Position numbers and translations under genes: made by a program. The notes under the pieces are model-generated. The model saw only the letters and a program-made list of their open reading frames with translations. It searched no databases and was not told where the DNA came from. Below are positions 1 to 8,921 of a DNA stretch of 64,000 bases, piece after piece. Positions within the stretch are counted from its first letter, which is position 1; each line of letters starts with the position of its first letter. The stretch comes from Shimazuella soli (lineage in GTDB: Bacteria > Bacillota > Bacilli > Thermoactinomycetales > Thermoactinomycetaceae): positions 124,001 through 188,000 of the forward strand of contig NZ_JAKWBN010000005.1 of assembly GCF_022511585.1 (NCBI RefSeq). The letters run 5' to 3'.

Positions 1-2
1 AT

Positions 3-1121
3 AAGTTACATGCTAATAAAGGAATTCGCTATCGTTTATTGGGTTTAATTAAGCAATTCGCGAAGGAAACATGGAACACTTCACAAGAAGAACAATCGTC
101 GGTTTTAGAAAGATATTTACGTTATTATCATCGTTTTTTAGAACAGGAAGAAAAAAAATTCCGCAGTAAAGACAGGGATGCTGCATTAAAAACGATAAGA
201 AGAGAGTATCCAAATATTCGCTCAGCATTAGGGTGGTCTTTAAGTCAACCTAAGCAAATTAGTACTAGTTCAAAGATGGCTGCTTGTTTGTATTTTTATT
301 GGCTACATGAAGGGAGTCTAGATGAAGGAATTAGATGGCTAAAAAAAGTATTGGAATTACATAAAGGAACTTTCCAATCCGATTCTATTCGTATTCTTCA
401 TGGGTTAGGAATTCTTCTTTGGGTAAGGGGAGATCTGGAGGACGCATATACTTATGCAAAACAAAGCGTAGAAGAATCCACAAAACTTGAATATTATGAT
501 TTACTATCGACAAATCTCCGCTTACTTGCCCAAATTTTACTTCATCAAGGCAATAAAGATAAGGCAGAAAGTTTAGCAGAACAAAGTGTACAGTATTATA
601 GAGAACAAAATGATAAATGGAATTTAGCAAGCTCGTTAAGTTGTTTGGGCAATGTTCTTTTTATCCAAGGAAAATTAGTTCATGCTGAACAAATCCTCAA
701 AGAGAGTGTACTCCTGTTTGAGGAGATAAAAGATTACTGGGAATTATCTGGACCTCTTCGGGGGTTGGGATATATTTTTTTAGACAAACAGGATAGTAAT
801 CAAGCAGTGGCTTATTTCAAGCGAAGTATTGCAGTTTGTCAAAGCTATCAAGGAGATTGGGTAATCTCTAGAGGATTAGAAGGTCTTGCTAGTGCGGCCT
901 GTACCATAGGGGATTATCGGAAAACCGCAATTTTATTGGGAGCTGCGGAAATGATTCGTGAGAAAATTGGTTCATCTATTATGCCCCAATTTCAGAAAGC
1001 CTATGATGTTACAATCAAGACGATAAAATCAAATTATGATCATGATCTATTTGTAGAAGCATGGAACTTAGGGAAAGCTATGACAAAAGAACAGGTAGTG
1101 GCATATGCATTAGAGAGTTAG
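3..1121 (+). CDS. C-terminal part of a TPR-containing ATPase/regulator (5' truncated by window)
   Basis: The frame is open from base 3, so the gene begins upstream of the window and the TTG at 39 is not its start. The visible part opens with an RYRLL...IKQFAKE segment and an NIRSALGW motif. Those are typical of the region after the NTPase in LuxR/AfsR-like and COG3903 'predicted ATPase' regulators. About 280 residues of helical TPR-like repeats follow (GLGILLWVRGDLEDA, CLGNVLFIQGKLVHAE, GLGYIFLDKQDSNQA). The family are large cytoplasmic signal-responsive regulators whose TPRs bind a ligand or partner. The N-terminal NTPase and any DNA-binding domain are not visible, so the target is unknown. 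Confidence 0.75.
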   Translation, partial: KLHANKGIRYRLLGLIKQFAKETWNTSQEEQSSVLERYLRYYHRFLEQEEKKFRSKDRDAALKTIRREYPNIRSALGWSLSQPKQISTSSKMAACLYFYWLHEGSLDEGIRWLKKVLELHKGTFQSDSIRILHGLGILLWVRGDLEDAYTYAKQSVEESTKLEYYDLLSTNLRLLAQILLHQGNKDKAESLAEQSVQYYREQNDKWNLASSLSCLGNVLFIQGKLVHAEQILKESVLLFEEIKDYWELSGPLRGLGYIFLDKQDSNQAVAYFKRSIAVCQSYQGDWVISRGLEGLASAACTIGDYRKTAILLGAAEMIREKIGSSIMPQFQKAYDVTIKTIKSNYDHDLFVEAWNLGKAMTKEQVVAYALES

Positions 1122-1473
1122 GGGTATGCCACATACCTATCAAGCTAGGATAGGAAAAAGTTTAAAACAAGGATGAAAATCTTATGTTTGAAATAAATAA
1201 TCAACCAAATAAGCATAGGTAGACGTATTTTTGAAAATTATGCTACTTTGTTAGACAACATGGTATGCTCATAGGCAATATCCAGTATGTCAAAGACCGT
1301 TTTTTCTCATAGCGGTGAGACTTTCGCCCATTTTTCTCTAATAGAAGGAATAGGAGTAGAAGTAGAAGGATTTGTGCAAAGATCAGGTAAGTAATAGCCT
1401 TGTGCGTATGGGTGAGACGAAATTGCGAGTGTTCCTTCTATTAAAGAACGAATTTTTGTGTATCATCTTGTGA
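1122..1473. other. Intergenic stretch with a spaced inverted repeat
   Basis: No convincing gene. A perfect 12-bp inverted repeat, TAATAGAAGGAA at 1339-1350 and TTCCTTCTATTA at 1432-1443, encloses about 80 bases. It could fold as a long hairpin, but no T-run follows and I cannot assign a role. Confidence 0.4.
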
Positions 1474-1530
1474 TTGTGGTATAAATGAGGATTGTATATA
1501 ATCTAATTATAGATAAAAATCATCTATAAT
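1474..1530 (+). promoter_or_regulatory. Promoter and likely autoregulatory operator of the Rrf2 gene
   Basis: TTGTGG (1474-1479), 17-base spacer, TATAAT (1497-1502). Directly downstream lies a perfect palindrome with arms ATTATAGAT (1506-1514) and ATCTATAAT (1522-1530) and a 7-base spacer. Its position between the -10 box and the TTG start at 1547 suggests that the Rrf2 product represses its own gene. That is an inference from position and symmetry. Confidence 0.7.
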
Positions 1531-1546
1531 CAGGAGTGATTGCTAA

Positions 1547-2044
1547 TTGCAATTTAGTGTTGGAGTAGAGTATGCATTGCATTGTCTCGTTTATTTGGTT
1601 AATTTACCCCCGGATTCTCCGATTGGCATTAAAGATTTAGCAGCTTACCAAGGAGTATCCGACAGTTATCTATCCAAGTTTTTCACACAATTAGTGAAAG
1701 CTGGCATTGTTCGTTCAGTCCCTGGTGTAAAAGGCGGATATGAACTAGCTAAAAAACCCGAAGATATTAGCTTTTGGAATGTTGTAACAGCCATTCAAGG
1801 GGAAGCTTCTCTGTTTCAATGTAAAGAGATTCGACATAATACTTTACCTTTTCGGGAAAACAAATTTCAATGTTATAGTGAAAAGTGTCTCATTAATTCT
1901 GTCATGCTTGAAGCTGAGTCGCATTTGAAAAATTATCTATGCACAAAAACGATAGCCTGGCTTCACGAAAATTTAGATAAGCATATCCCTGAAATTCAGC
2001 AAGAACAAAAGCGTTGGTTTAAAGAGAAATTATACAACAGGTAA
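1547..2044 (+). CDS. Rrf2-family transcriptional regulator
   Basis: 165 residues starting at TTG after CAGGAG. The N-terminal winged helix has the Rrf2 pattern VEYALHCLVYL...SDSYLSKFFTQLVKAGIVRSVPGVKGGYELAK. Rrf2 proteins are dimeric repressors that sense stress through cysteines or an Fe-S cluster. Here cysteines occur in FQC and CYSEKC, but with a longer gap than the IscR triad, so a cluster is uncertain. Palindromes lie both before the gene and after it, ahead of the MFS gene at 2289, so the likely targets are itself and that exporter. No specific ligand can be named. Confidence 0.85.
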   Translation: MQFSVGVEYALHCLVYLVNLPPDSPIGIKDLAAYQGVSDSYLSKFFTQLVKAGIVRSVPGVKGGYELAKKPEDISFWNVVTAIQGEASLFQCKEIRHNTLPFRENKFQCYSEKCLINSVMLEAESHLKNYLCTKTIAWLHENLDKHIPEIQQEQKRWFKEKLYNR

Positions 2045-2056
2045 TTTTTTTGGATT

Positions 2057-2101
2057 CAATTACAGATAAAAAATATCGGCTATATTTTTTATCTGTAATT
2101 G
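2057..2101. promoter_or_regulatory. Perfect 20-bp inverted repeat between the Rrf2 and MFS genes (operator or AT-rich hairpin)
   Basis: Arms 2057-2076 and 2082-2101 are exact reverse complements around CGGCT. Each arm carries ATTACAGATAAAAA, close to the half-site ATTATAGATAAAAA of the palindrome before the Rrf2 gene. The shared half-site argues for a second Rrf2 site. A weak AT-rich terminator is the alternative. Confidence 0.6.
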
Positions 2102-2146
2102 AAGGAGGAAAATGCGGGGTTAGTTATTATTGGGAGGTATATCCAG

Positions 2147-2209
2147 ATGGATGAGCATAATAGGGCATGTCAAGTGTATGAGTTGAAAATGGATTTCAAG
2201 GTCGAGTAA
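2147..2209 (+). CDS. Possible 20-residue ORF
   Basis: ATG preceded by GGGAGG at 8 bases, encoding MDEHNRACQVYELKMDFKVE. The ACQVYE stretch resembles the start of alcohol-dehydrogenase-like proteins, so this may be the stub of a deleted gene rather than a real peptide. Confidence 0.25.
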   Translation: MDEHNRACQVYELKMDFKVE

Positions 2210-2288
2210 TTGCATTGGCTCAGTAGTGATTTTTCCAAATTATAGGAAATATATAACTATGATATTTTCATTGTACGGAGGAAAAACG

Positions 2289-3437
2289 ATGATAAATTAT
2301 ACTCAAAGATGGAGAATGATTATAGGTTGGCTTACATTATTTATCATGGGAACAGATTTGTTTGTTGTCTCACCGTTACTTCCACTCATAGCACATCAGT
2401 TTAAAATTACTCCTTCGATTGCAGGGTCGATGGTATCTGCCTTCACAGTCATGTATGTGATTGGAGCACCTTGGATCGGCTTTCTTGCTGACAAAATAGG
2501 AAAACGAACCATGATCTTTATCGGACTTCTAGGTTTTGCTGTAGGGAATGCACTAACGAGTTTGGCGCCTTCATTCCCTTTTCTTATAGCAAGTCGTATC
2601 CTAGCTGGACTATCAGCAGCAGCAATTATTCCTTCGATTAATGCCATTACGGGAGAGATTGCTCCACCAAAACAAAGTGGAAAATGGATTGCTATTGTTG
2701 GATCTGGTCTTCTAATGGCCCTTTGGGCTGGAGCTCCTATTGGATCATTAGTTTCTCAGATTGTGGGCTGGAAAGTTGTATTTGGAGGATTGTCTGTTGT
2801 CAGTCTAGGATTAGCAATCTTGAATCAAAAAGTGTGGCCAAATAAGAAATCAATTCAATTAGAGCATTGGAAGAGTGAAAAATATTATTCTCACCGAACG
2901 GTCATAGCTGATGTAATTGTCACATTGCTCTGGGGTATATCCATGTATGGATTATACACATATTTAGGAACTGCTTTAAGGCAGTATAACAACTTTTCAC
3001 CTACTTTGATCACATGTGCACTTGTTGCATATGGAATTGGTGCGACAACAGGAAGTTTATCTGGTGGGCGATTTGCAGATCGCTGGGAGGCAGGTCGGAT
3101 TTCTATGATCAGTCTACTTGGATTGGGAATTTTACTTACAGCGATGGCATTATTGTTCAAATCAGGTATATGGTTATTCTTTCTTCTTTTCTTTTGGGCA
3201 TTTGCAGGATATGCATTTTTTCCAGCGTTTCAATCCTGGTTGGTGCAACGATTTTCTGACAAACGGGGCATGGCTATGGCTTGGAATAGTACAGCGTTGT
3301 ATATAGGAATCACATTGGGTTCCCTATTTGGCGGTTGGGTGATCACTAACTGGGGGTTTGGAATACTTCCGCTTCTTTGTGGTGCGACAGCACTATTTGG
3401 TGGGTTTATATGCTTCATTAGAACCAAATCTCAATGA
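2289..3437 (+). CDS. MFS transporter, DHA1/AraJ-type efflux protein
   Basis: 382 residues with about 12 hydrophobic helices. Loop 2-3 carries GFLADKIGKRTM, the usual MFS motif A, and helix 4 has SRILAGLSAAAIIPS. The family exports drugs or sugars by proton antiport. I start at 2289 because CGGAGG lies 7 bases upstream of that ATG, whereas the earlier in-frame start at 2226 has no ribosome binding site. It lies 245 bp after the Rrf2 gene and just past a palindrome sharing that regulator's half-site, so it is probably under Rrf2 control. Substrate unknown. Confidence 0.85.
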   Translation: MINYTQRWRMIIGWLTLFIMGTDLFVVSPLLPLIAHQFKITPSIAGSMVSAFTVMYVIGAPWIGFLADKIGKRTMIFIGLLGFAVGNALTSLAPSFPFLIASRILAGLSAAAIIPSINAITGEIAPPKQSGKWIAIVGSGLLMALWAGAPIGSLVSQIVGWKVVFGGLSVVSLGLAILNQKVWPNKKSIQLEHWKSEKYYSHRTVIADVIVTLLWGISMYGLYTYLGTALRQYNNFSPTLITCALVAYGIGATTGSLSGGRFADRWEAGRISMISLLGLGILLTAMALLFKSGIWLFFLLFFWAFAGYAFFPAFQSWLVQRFSDKRGMAMAWNSTALYIGITLGSLFGGWVITNWGFGILPLLCGATALFGGFICFIRTKSQ

Positions 3438-3700
3438 TGAAGTAGAACTACATCTTTTATAAAGAGGTAGTTAACGAGCGTTCAGGAGAGTCAACCATAG
3501 CTGTTCCTCCTTCTTAACTCGGAGAACTAGATTAAAATAAAAAAGCTAGGGGTAAAATGAATCAACCCTAGTCTTGGTATGTGAACTATTCGAGGAATAA
3601 ATGGGTTCAGGGATGAACTATCATGGGTATTTTTGCACACCTCCCCCCGAAAAGGTGGAATAAGGCTCTGAGAAATTTAGCATTTCAGAGGGGAAGTTTG
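3438..3700. other. Intergenic region with hairpins
   Basis: Contains the hairpin CTAGGG...CCCTAG at about 3551-3576, which may end the MFS transcript although only a weak T-run follows. A second imperfect hairpin lies at 3677-3697. No gene seen. Confidence 0.4.
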
Positions 3701-4019
3701 CTATTCCTCTATTTCCGGTATAGCATTTGATTCATCTTCACCAGTTTTACTCTTAACATAACCAAACCTAAAATGGAGTTCATCATTACAAACAGGACAG
3801 TTTACTGTTCTATATTTTCTTAAAGATCGTCCATCCATCCAATTTGTAACTAACCGCTGTATTATCAGGTTGTACCACTTCAAGAAGTCGCTTAAACTCA
3901 GTGCGGTCATTTATATTCTTGCCTGACATTGTTTCGTTAAATAATTTATTGATGCCATAACGTTGCTATTCTTCGATCTGTACTTCTAAATTTTGATGCG
4001 CAGCTGACATACGAGCATA
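3701..4019 (-). pseudogene. Serine recombinase (resolvase/invertase) relic
   Basis: Reading down from 4019 gives YARMSAAHQNLEVQIEE, a stop (3966-3968), then in the same frame QRYGINKLFNETMSGKNINDR and EFKRLLEVVQPDNT. This is the N-terminal half of the resolvase domain (YARVS..DQNLE..I; K.SGKN..RPEF..LL). The in-frame TAG and the missing catalytic-domain remainder make it dead. Further down the frame is lost, and a different frame encodes VNCPVCNDELHFRFGYVK, with a CPVC pair, of unknown origin. It marks an old transposon, phage or invertase insertion. Confidence 0.75.
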
Positions 4020-4502
4020 TTCCGTATTTTATCTTGATTATAGCCTTAGATTTAAGGAGAATAAATAGGAAACAATCGAGAGTAAGAAAATCGGGGTTCT
4101 GGAAGGTTCTCTAATTCCCCAATTTTAGGGAATGAAATGAGCCATACGTGCCAAAACGGTTGTTGGACTTTCCGTGTCCATTGGAAATATTTCCGAATTT
4201 TTTCCTATTTATCTTCCTGTGGCAGGGTTGCTACCATAGACCGCAAAGTAAACCACTTCTCATGAGGTGGTATTTTTTATATCCCCCTATTTGTACAAAT
4301 AGAGGCATTGTTTATGTAATTTCTGAGTATGATGATCTTTGCAGTATTCATCATTATTTTCCTGTTTGCATGGAAACTATGACTTTTGGCATAGAAGGAT
4401 GAAAAATAGTGATGTTTGTCATACCATTTTGTATCTATCGGTTGATGTGCAAAAACCCTCTTTTTCATAGACTGTAAATAGCAACAGAGAGGGTGTGTTC
4501 TT
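4020..4502. other. Intergenic region with a gene relic and a terminator
   Basis: A + strand frame ending near 4238 reads AKTVVGLSVSIGNISEFF, then PIYLPVAGLLP and a stop. It looks like the tail of a membrane protein, but I cannot name it. A hairpin CCACTT/AGGTGG at 4252-4270 followed by TATTTTTT looks like a rho-independent terminator. At 4455-4494 the string CCCTCT can pair with AGAGGG in the ribosome binding site of the next gene. Confidence 0.45.
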
Positions 4503-5363
4503 ATGTCAGTCATAAAAAATATTTATACAAAAGAGAAAGGACTTGTATGGACAGGTTGTACTGGAATCGTTCTTAGTCTGCTCTGTGTTGTATTTTATCT
4601 TTTCTATGGAAATGAAATTCCTCCAGAAGGAGAGTGGACAAAGGCAATTACGTTTAATCTGGCAATAGGTATATTTAGCTTAACAATTGCTATTTTATTT
4701 CCTTATTTAAAAGTGAGTTTAAAAGAGAGGAAAATAGTAATATATGGCCTTATCACTACATTTTGGATTGCTTATCTGATCGAGACGATTCAAAATGCGA
4801 GGGGATTTGATCCTCGTTTTACGCATGCTGGTACGTTGTTCGATAGGCTAATAGGTATATTTTTAGGCGTTGATTCTATTTTTATTATTGCTAGCCTTGT
4901 ATATTTTATGGTTCTTGTTTTTCGACAAGATAAAAATGAGTATGCAGCAGTACGCTTAGCAATGCGATATGCATGTGCTGCCCTATGGATTGGCTTTTTG
5001 TCAGGGATTTGGATGATTGTCCAAGGAGTTATAACAGGGCCGCAAGGTGAAATGCCAAATCAGATGGTTCTTCATTTTATTGGTTTTCATGGATTACAAA
5101 CTATTTCTATCATTGGATGGTTAATGGAATATATGAAACTTCCATATCAAAAAGCAAAGCAATATGTTCATCTAGGTGGTATCGCTTGGTTGGTACTGGG
5201 GATCAGCTTGCTTGCTCAAGCCATAGCTGGACATGACACCTTTGATTTTACGCCTTATTTGGTTACAGCATTGATTGCAGCTGCAGTGTGGTTTTATCAA
5301 ATTGCAACCATTGGTTTGCAAATATTTAAAAATAAAAATGAAAATGGAGTCGAAATAAAATGA
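4503..5363 (+). CDS. Polytopic membrane protein of unknown function
   Basis: 286 residues with about eight hydrophobic segments (for example VLSLLCVVFYLFYG, FIIASLVYFMVLVF, MRYACAALWIGFL). I do not recognise a named family. ATG is preceded by AGAGAGGGTG. The stop overlaps the ATG of the ABA4-like gene (ATGA at 5360-5363), so the two are translationally coupled and probably work at the same membrane. A nearby CCCTCT can pair with the ribosome binding site, which might modulate translation. Confidence 0.65.
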   Translation: MSVIKNIYTKEKGLVWTGCTGIVLSLLCVVFYLFYGNEIPPEGEWTKAITFNLAIGIFSLTIAILFPYLKVSLKERKIVIYGLITTFWIAYLIETIQNARGFDPRFTHAGTLFDRLIGIFLGVDSIFIIASLVYFMVLVFRQDKNEYAAVRLAMRYACAALWIGFLSGIWMIVQGVITGPQGEMPNQMVLHFIGFHGLQTISIIGWLMEYMKLPYQKAKQYVHLGGIAWLVLGISLLAQAIAGHDTFDFTPYLVTALIAAAVWFYQIATIGLQIFKNKNENGVEIK

Positions 5364-5785
5364 CCAACACATTATTTTTATTAGCAAATGGAGCAGTATA
5401 TTTTTGGCTTATCATGATGTTTTTACCTAAATGGAAAATTACGAAATTTTTGGTTGAAAAGAAGATTGTTCTAGTCTACATCGCTTTGTTGTATACTATC
5501 GGAGTTATTACGTTTATCGCTCAAAATGGATTAGGCTTCGTCCAAGATTTCCGTTCAGCAGCAGGAGTTATCCATCTTATGTCCCAAAATGACATGGCTA
5601 TTATATGTTGGATCCATTTGCTATGCTTTGACCAATTGGTAGGTCACTATATTTTTACAGATAATCAAAAGCATCGTATTATACCGCTGCCAATTCAATC
5701 GATTTTCTTATTTTTCACCTTGATGTTTGGACCTTTTGGATTTTTGTGCTATACGGTAGTAAAAATGATTAGGCAAAAAGGATAA
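5360..5785 (+). CDS. ABA4-like membrane protein (DUF4281)
   Basis: 141 residues, four predicted membrane helices. The pattern FLLANGAVYFWLIMMFLPKW...WIHLLCFDQLVGHYIF...FGPFGFLCYTVVK matches the abscisic-acid-deficient protein 4/DUF4281 family. In plants this family is linked to neoxanthin formation; the bacterial role is not established. The gene starts inside the stop codon of the preceding membrane-protein gene. A hairpin at 5812-5831 follows. Confidence 0.7.
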   Translation: MTNTLFLLANGAVYFWLIMMFLPKWKITKFLVEKKIVLVYIALLYTIGVITFIAQNGLGFVQDFRSAAGVIHLMSQNDMAIICWIHLLCFDQLVGHYIFTDNQKHRIIPLPIQSIFLFFTLMFGPFGFLCYTVVKMIRQKG

Positions 5786-5811
5786 AGTAAATAGAGAGTA
5801 GATCATTCATT

Positions 5812-5840
5812 GCCTTCTGTTATCAGAAGGCTTGATATGT
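5812..5840 (+). terminator. Hairpin after the membrane-protein operon
   Basis: GCCTTCTG (5812-5819), 4-base loop, CAGAAGGC (5824-5831), then a T-containing tail without a clean T-run. Likely a weak terminator. Confidence 0.5.
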
Positions 5841-5866
5841 TTTAGGATGACAGGGGATAAGCACAA

Positions 5867-7039
5867 ATGAATACGAGGAAATTATTGGAAAATCCATACC
5901 CTCCACTGATGGTTTTACGACTTATTGTAATGATATGTATCAGTTTGACAAATTTCTTTCTTCCTACTGTGATCATTTGGTTTAATGTATTGGCTATATG
6001 TGTATTTATTATTTCGACCATTATGGTATTACGTATACCGACTTTGGCATTATCTTTTTTTATATTAGAGTTTGTCATTTGTTTGATTTATGGAATCATT
6101 TATTATCAATCAGATTTTCCATATCCTCTTCTAATTGGATTAGTTGGGGTTGGACTGTTTTTATACCATGATGGGAAAATAGTGACATTCATATGGTCTT
6201 TCCTTATCATCATTATGATTTTACTAGAATTTGTGTTGATTCTTCATCAAACGATACAGATTATCATCAATTATTCTTTTGTCTTATTTGCAAGTGTAAC
6301 AGGCGGTTTGCTTCAATATGCTTATCGCATGAAAAATAAAACATTAAATTTATTTCACGAGCTGGAAGTATCTTATGAAAAATTGCAAGCGCATGCCCAA
6401 ACAGTAGAGCAGCTAGCTATGCAAGAAGAGAGAAATCGGATTGCTCGTGAGATTCATGATACTGTTGGTCATACCGTCACTTCACTTGTCTTCCAGCTCG
6501 AAGCAGCACGAAAGTTATTTACTATCGATCAAACGAAGAGTTTAGCAGCTTTGGAAACGAGTGAAGGTTTGGCTAGGTCGATCTACCAAGAAATTCGCTT
6601 TTCTATTGAGGCAAATGGAGTCAGTGACTGGGAAGGAGAAGATTTACAGGAGAGGCTAAAGGGCTTGATCCAAAATTTTTCTCGTCTTACTCATTTAGAA
6701 GTGTTCTCCGAATGGAAAGGTGATTCTCCATCTTTACTGTCACGTATGTATACATTTGCCATATATCGTATACTGCAAGAGACATTAACCAATGCCAAAA
6801 GACATGGGAATGCAAATAAAGCATGGATTATGATTGAATATGAAGATAATCTTCTGCAACTCATGATAAAAGATGATGGAATAGGCTGTAAGTCAGTAAA
6901 TATGGGTTTTGGTTTAAGGAATATACAAAATCGTGTAAAAGAATTGAACGGAACATGTTCATTTTTATCTGAAAAAGGGAATGGATTTAAAACAAGAGTT
7001 GTTATTCCCATCGTTCAAAGAGAGGAGGTTCAGGGATGA
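5867..7039 (+). CDS. Sensor histidine kinase, LiaS/DesK-like (HisKA_3)
   Basis: 390 residues. Four to six membrane helices in residues 15-150, a short coiled coil, then the HisKA_3 dimerisation domain with EERNRIAREIHDTVGHT, phosphoacceptor His197. The HATPase_c domain has ETLTNAKRHG (N box), KDDGIGCK (G1) and GFGLRNIQNRV (G2). The short extracytoplasmic loops suggest sensing in or near the membrane, as in cell-envelope stress kinases. The stop overlaps the ATG of the response regulator, its cognate partner. Signal unknown. Confidence 0.9.
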   Translation: MNTRKLLENPYPPLMVLRLIVMICISLTNFFLPTVIIWFNVLAICVFIISTIMVLRIPTLALSFFILEFVICLIYGIIYYQSDFPYPLLIGLVGVGLFLYHDGKIVTFIWSFLIIIMILLEFVLILHQTIQIIINYSFVLFASVTGGLLQYAYRMKNKTLNLFHELEVSYEKLQAHAQTVEQLAMQEERNRIAREIHDTVGHTVTSLVFQLEAARKLFTIDQTKSLAALETSEGLARSIYQEIRFSIEANGVSDWEGEDLQERLKGLIQNFSRLTHLEVFSEWKGDSPSLLSRMYTFAIYRILQETLTNAKRHGNANKAWIMIEYEDNLLQLMIKDDGIGCKSVNMGFGLRNIQNRVKELNGTCSFLSEKGNGFKTRVVIPIVQREEVQG

Positions 7040-7716
7040 TCCGAATTATCATTGTAGATGACCAACGACTGATGCGGGAAGGTCTCTCCATGATTCTTGA
7101 GTTAGAGCAAACAATAGAGGTAGTGGCTCTTGGTTCAAATGGAATAGAAGCGAAGCAATTAGTAAAAAGATACCATCCTGATGTGGTCTTAATGGATATT
7201 CGGATGCCTATATTAGATGGCGTACAGGGAACAACTCAAATCTTAGCAGAACATCCAAAAACGAAAATATTAATGTTAACAACATTTCATGATAAAGAAT
7301 TGATCATTTCGGCTATGCAAGCCGGGGCAAAGGGTTATTTGCTGAAAGATATGCCTTCAGATGCCATTGTCCAAGCTATTCATAGCGTCTATCGTGGTGG
7401 AATAGTCATGCAAGAAGATGTGACAGGAATGATTATTAAAGAGCTCACTGATAAAAATAAAAAAAGTGAGAATATACTAGATGATGCAGCACAAAAAAGG
7501 TTAGACCAGCTTACTAGTAGAGAGAAGGAAGTTCTTGGTTTTTTGGGATGTGGTTTTAATAACAAAGAAGTAGCAAGTAGGTTGTATATCAGTGAAGGTA
7601 CCGTAAAAAATCATCTCTCTTCTATATTGAAGAAATTAGAAATTCGGGATCGGACACAAGCAGCGTTATTTGCTTTGAAAGCAGGTTTGTCAGAAAATGT
7701 AGAAGAGAAAAAATGA
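7036..7716 (+). CDS. Response regulator, NarL/LuxR family
   Basis: 226 residues. Receiver domain with acidic pocket D8-D9, phosphoacceptor D54 (VVLMDIRMP), T82 region (MLTTF) and the switch lysine in LLKDMPSD. C-terminal LuxR helix-turn-helix LTSREKEVLGFLGCGFNNKE...GTVKNHLSSILKKL. It is phosphorylated by the kinase encoded just upstream (4-base overlap) and then activates transcription. The targets cannot be read here, although the oxidoreductase 19 bases downstream is probably cotranscribed. Confidence 0.92.
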   Translation: MIRIIIVDDQRLMREGLSMILELEQTIEVVALGSNGIEAKQLVKRYHPDVVLMDIRMPILDGVQGTTQILAEHPKTKILMLTTFHDKELIISAMQAGAKGYLLKDMPSDAIVQAIHSVYRGGIVMQEDVTGMIIKELTDKNKKSENILDDAAQKRLDQLTSREKEVLGFLGCGFNNKEVASRLYISEGTVKNHLSSILKKLEIRDRTQAALFALKAGLSENVEEKK

Positions 7717-7735
7717 AGAGAAAAGAGGGTGTTAT

Positions 7736-8776
7736 ATGATTAAAGTAGGGCTTATTGGATATGGATTTTCAGGGGCTACCTTTCATGCACCTTTGCTAGA
7801 AGTATTGGAAAACTTTGAGATCACCAAGGTGCTGTCATCCAACCCAGAGAAGGTGCATCAAGACCTTGGTAATGTTGAAGTAGTATCTGATCTTCAACCA
7901 ATTTTAGATGATTCAAGCATACAATTGGTAGTTATTACTACTCCTAACTTACTTCACTTTGAGATGGCCAAACAATCTTTGCTAGCTGGAAAGCATGTAG
8001 TTTTGGAAAAACCAATGGTGAATACGGTAGAAGAAGCTGAGCAGTTACTAGAGGTAGCAAAAGAGAGAAATGTAATGCTCAGTGTTTATCAAAATAGAAG
8101 ATGGGACAACGATTTTTTGACCGTAAAACATCTTATAACGGAAGGAGTATTGGGAGAAATTCGTACGTATGAAGCTCACTTTGATCGATATCGACCAGAT
8201 GTGCAAGCGCGTTGGAGAGAGCAAGAAGGAGTAGGTTCAGGAATCCTTTATGATCTTGGTTCCCACTTAATCGATCAAGCACTCCATCTATTTGGACCTC
8301 CTCAGTTTGTACAGGCTGATCTTCTTCATCAACGAGATCAGGCAGTAACAGATGATTATTTTCATGTGGTGCTAGGTTACGATACATTGCGTGTGATTTT
8401 ACATGCAGGTTCCGTAGTTCCAGCACATGATTTAAAATATATTGTTCATGGAGAAAAAGGTAGTTTTATAAAATATGGACTGGACTGCCAAGAGGAAGCA
8501 TTAAAAGCTGGGAAGAAACCGAACAGCAGTGATTGGGGAGAAGATGATCCCGCCAAATATGGGGAACTGACCATAGAAAAAGAAGGCAGATCAGAGACGC
8601 AAAGAGTGAAAACGATTCCAGGTTCTTATCTGACCTATTATCAGAAAGTATATGAGCATATAAAAGAAGGCAAAGCCTCTCCTGTTACAGCAGAGGAAGG
8701 TTTGTTAACCATAAAGTTGATAGAGCTGGCAAAGTTAAGCAGTGAGCAGAAAAAAGCAATTTATTTGTCAGAGTAG
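7736..8776 (+). CDS. Gfo/Idh/MocA-family NAD(P)-dependent oxidoreductase
   Basis: 346 residues. The N-terminal Rossmann fold opens with VGLIGYGFSGATFHAP and is followed by VLEKPM, the family's EKP motif. The C-terminal domain has YDLGSHLIDQALHLFG, supplying the catalytic Asp and His. It resembles the YvaA/IolW group (scyllo-inositol or sugar dehydrogenases) in length and in the GATFHAP signature; the exact sugar is not decidable. It follows the response-regulator gene by 19 bases and ends in a strong terminator, so the three genes likely form one transcript. Confidence 0.85.
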   Translation: MIKVGLIGYGFSGATFHAPLLEVLENFEITKVLSSNPEKVHQDLGNVEVVSDLQPILDDSSIQLVVITTPNLLHFEMAKQSLLAGKHVVLEKPMVNTVEEAEQLLEVAKERNVMLSVYQNRRWDNDFLTVKHLITEGVLGEIRTYEAHFDRYRPDVQARWREQEGVGSGILYDLGSHLIDQALHLFGPPQFVQADLLHQRDQAVTDDYFHVVLGYDTLRVILHAGSVVPAHDLKYIVHGEKGSFIKYGLDCQEEALKAGKKPNSSDWGEDDPAKYGELTIEKEGRSETQRVKTIPGSYLTYYQKVYEHIKEGKASPVTAEEGLLTIKLIELAKLSSEQKKAIYLSE

Positions 8777-8777
8777 A

Positions 8778-8817
8778 AACAGAAACTCCCTATTTTCAAG
8801 GGAGTTTCTGTTTTATC
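8778..8817 (+). terminator. Rho-independent terminator
   Basis: Stem ACAGAAACTCCCT with its complement AGGGAGTTTCTGT around a short loop, followed by TTTTAT. Ends the kinase/regulator/oxidoreductase operon. Confidence 0.9.
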
Positions 8818-8921
8818 CCGTTGAAATAAATGCAGGTGTAAGAAAATTGAATTTCTTTTATAATAGTTCTTAGAAGGTGTATCATTCATCTTTATTTTCA
8901 TCAAAGAATGGAGTTTACAAA

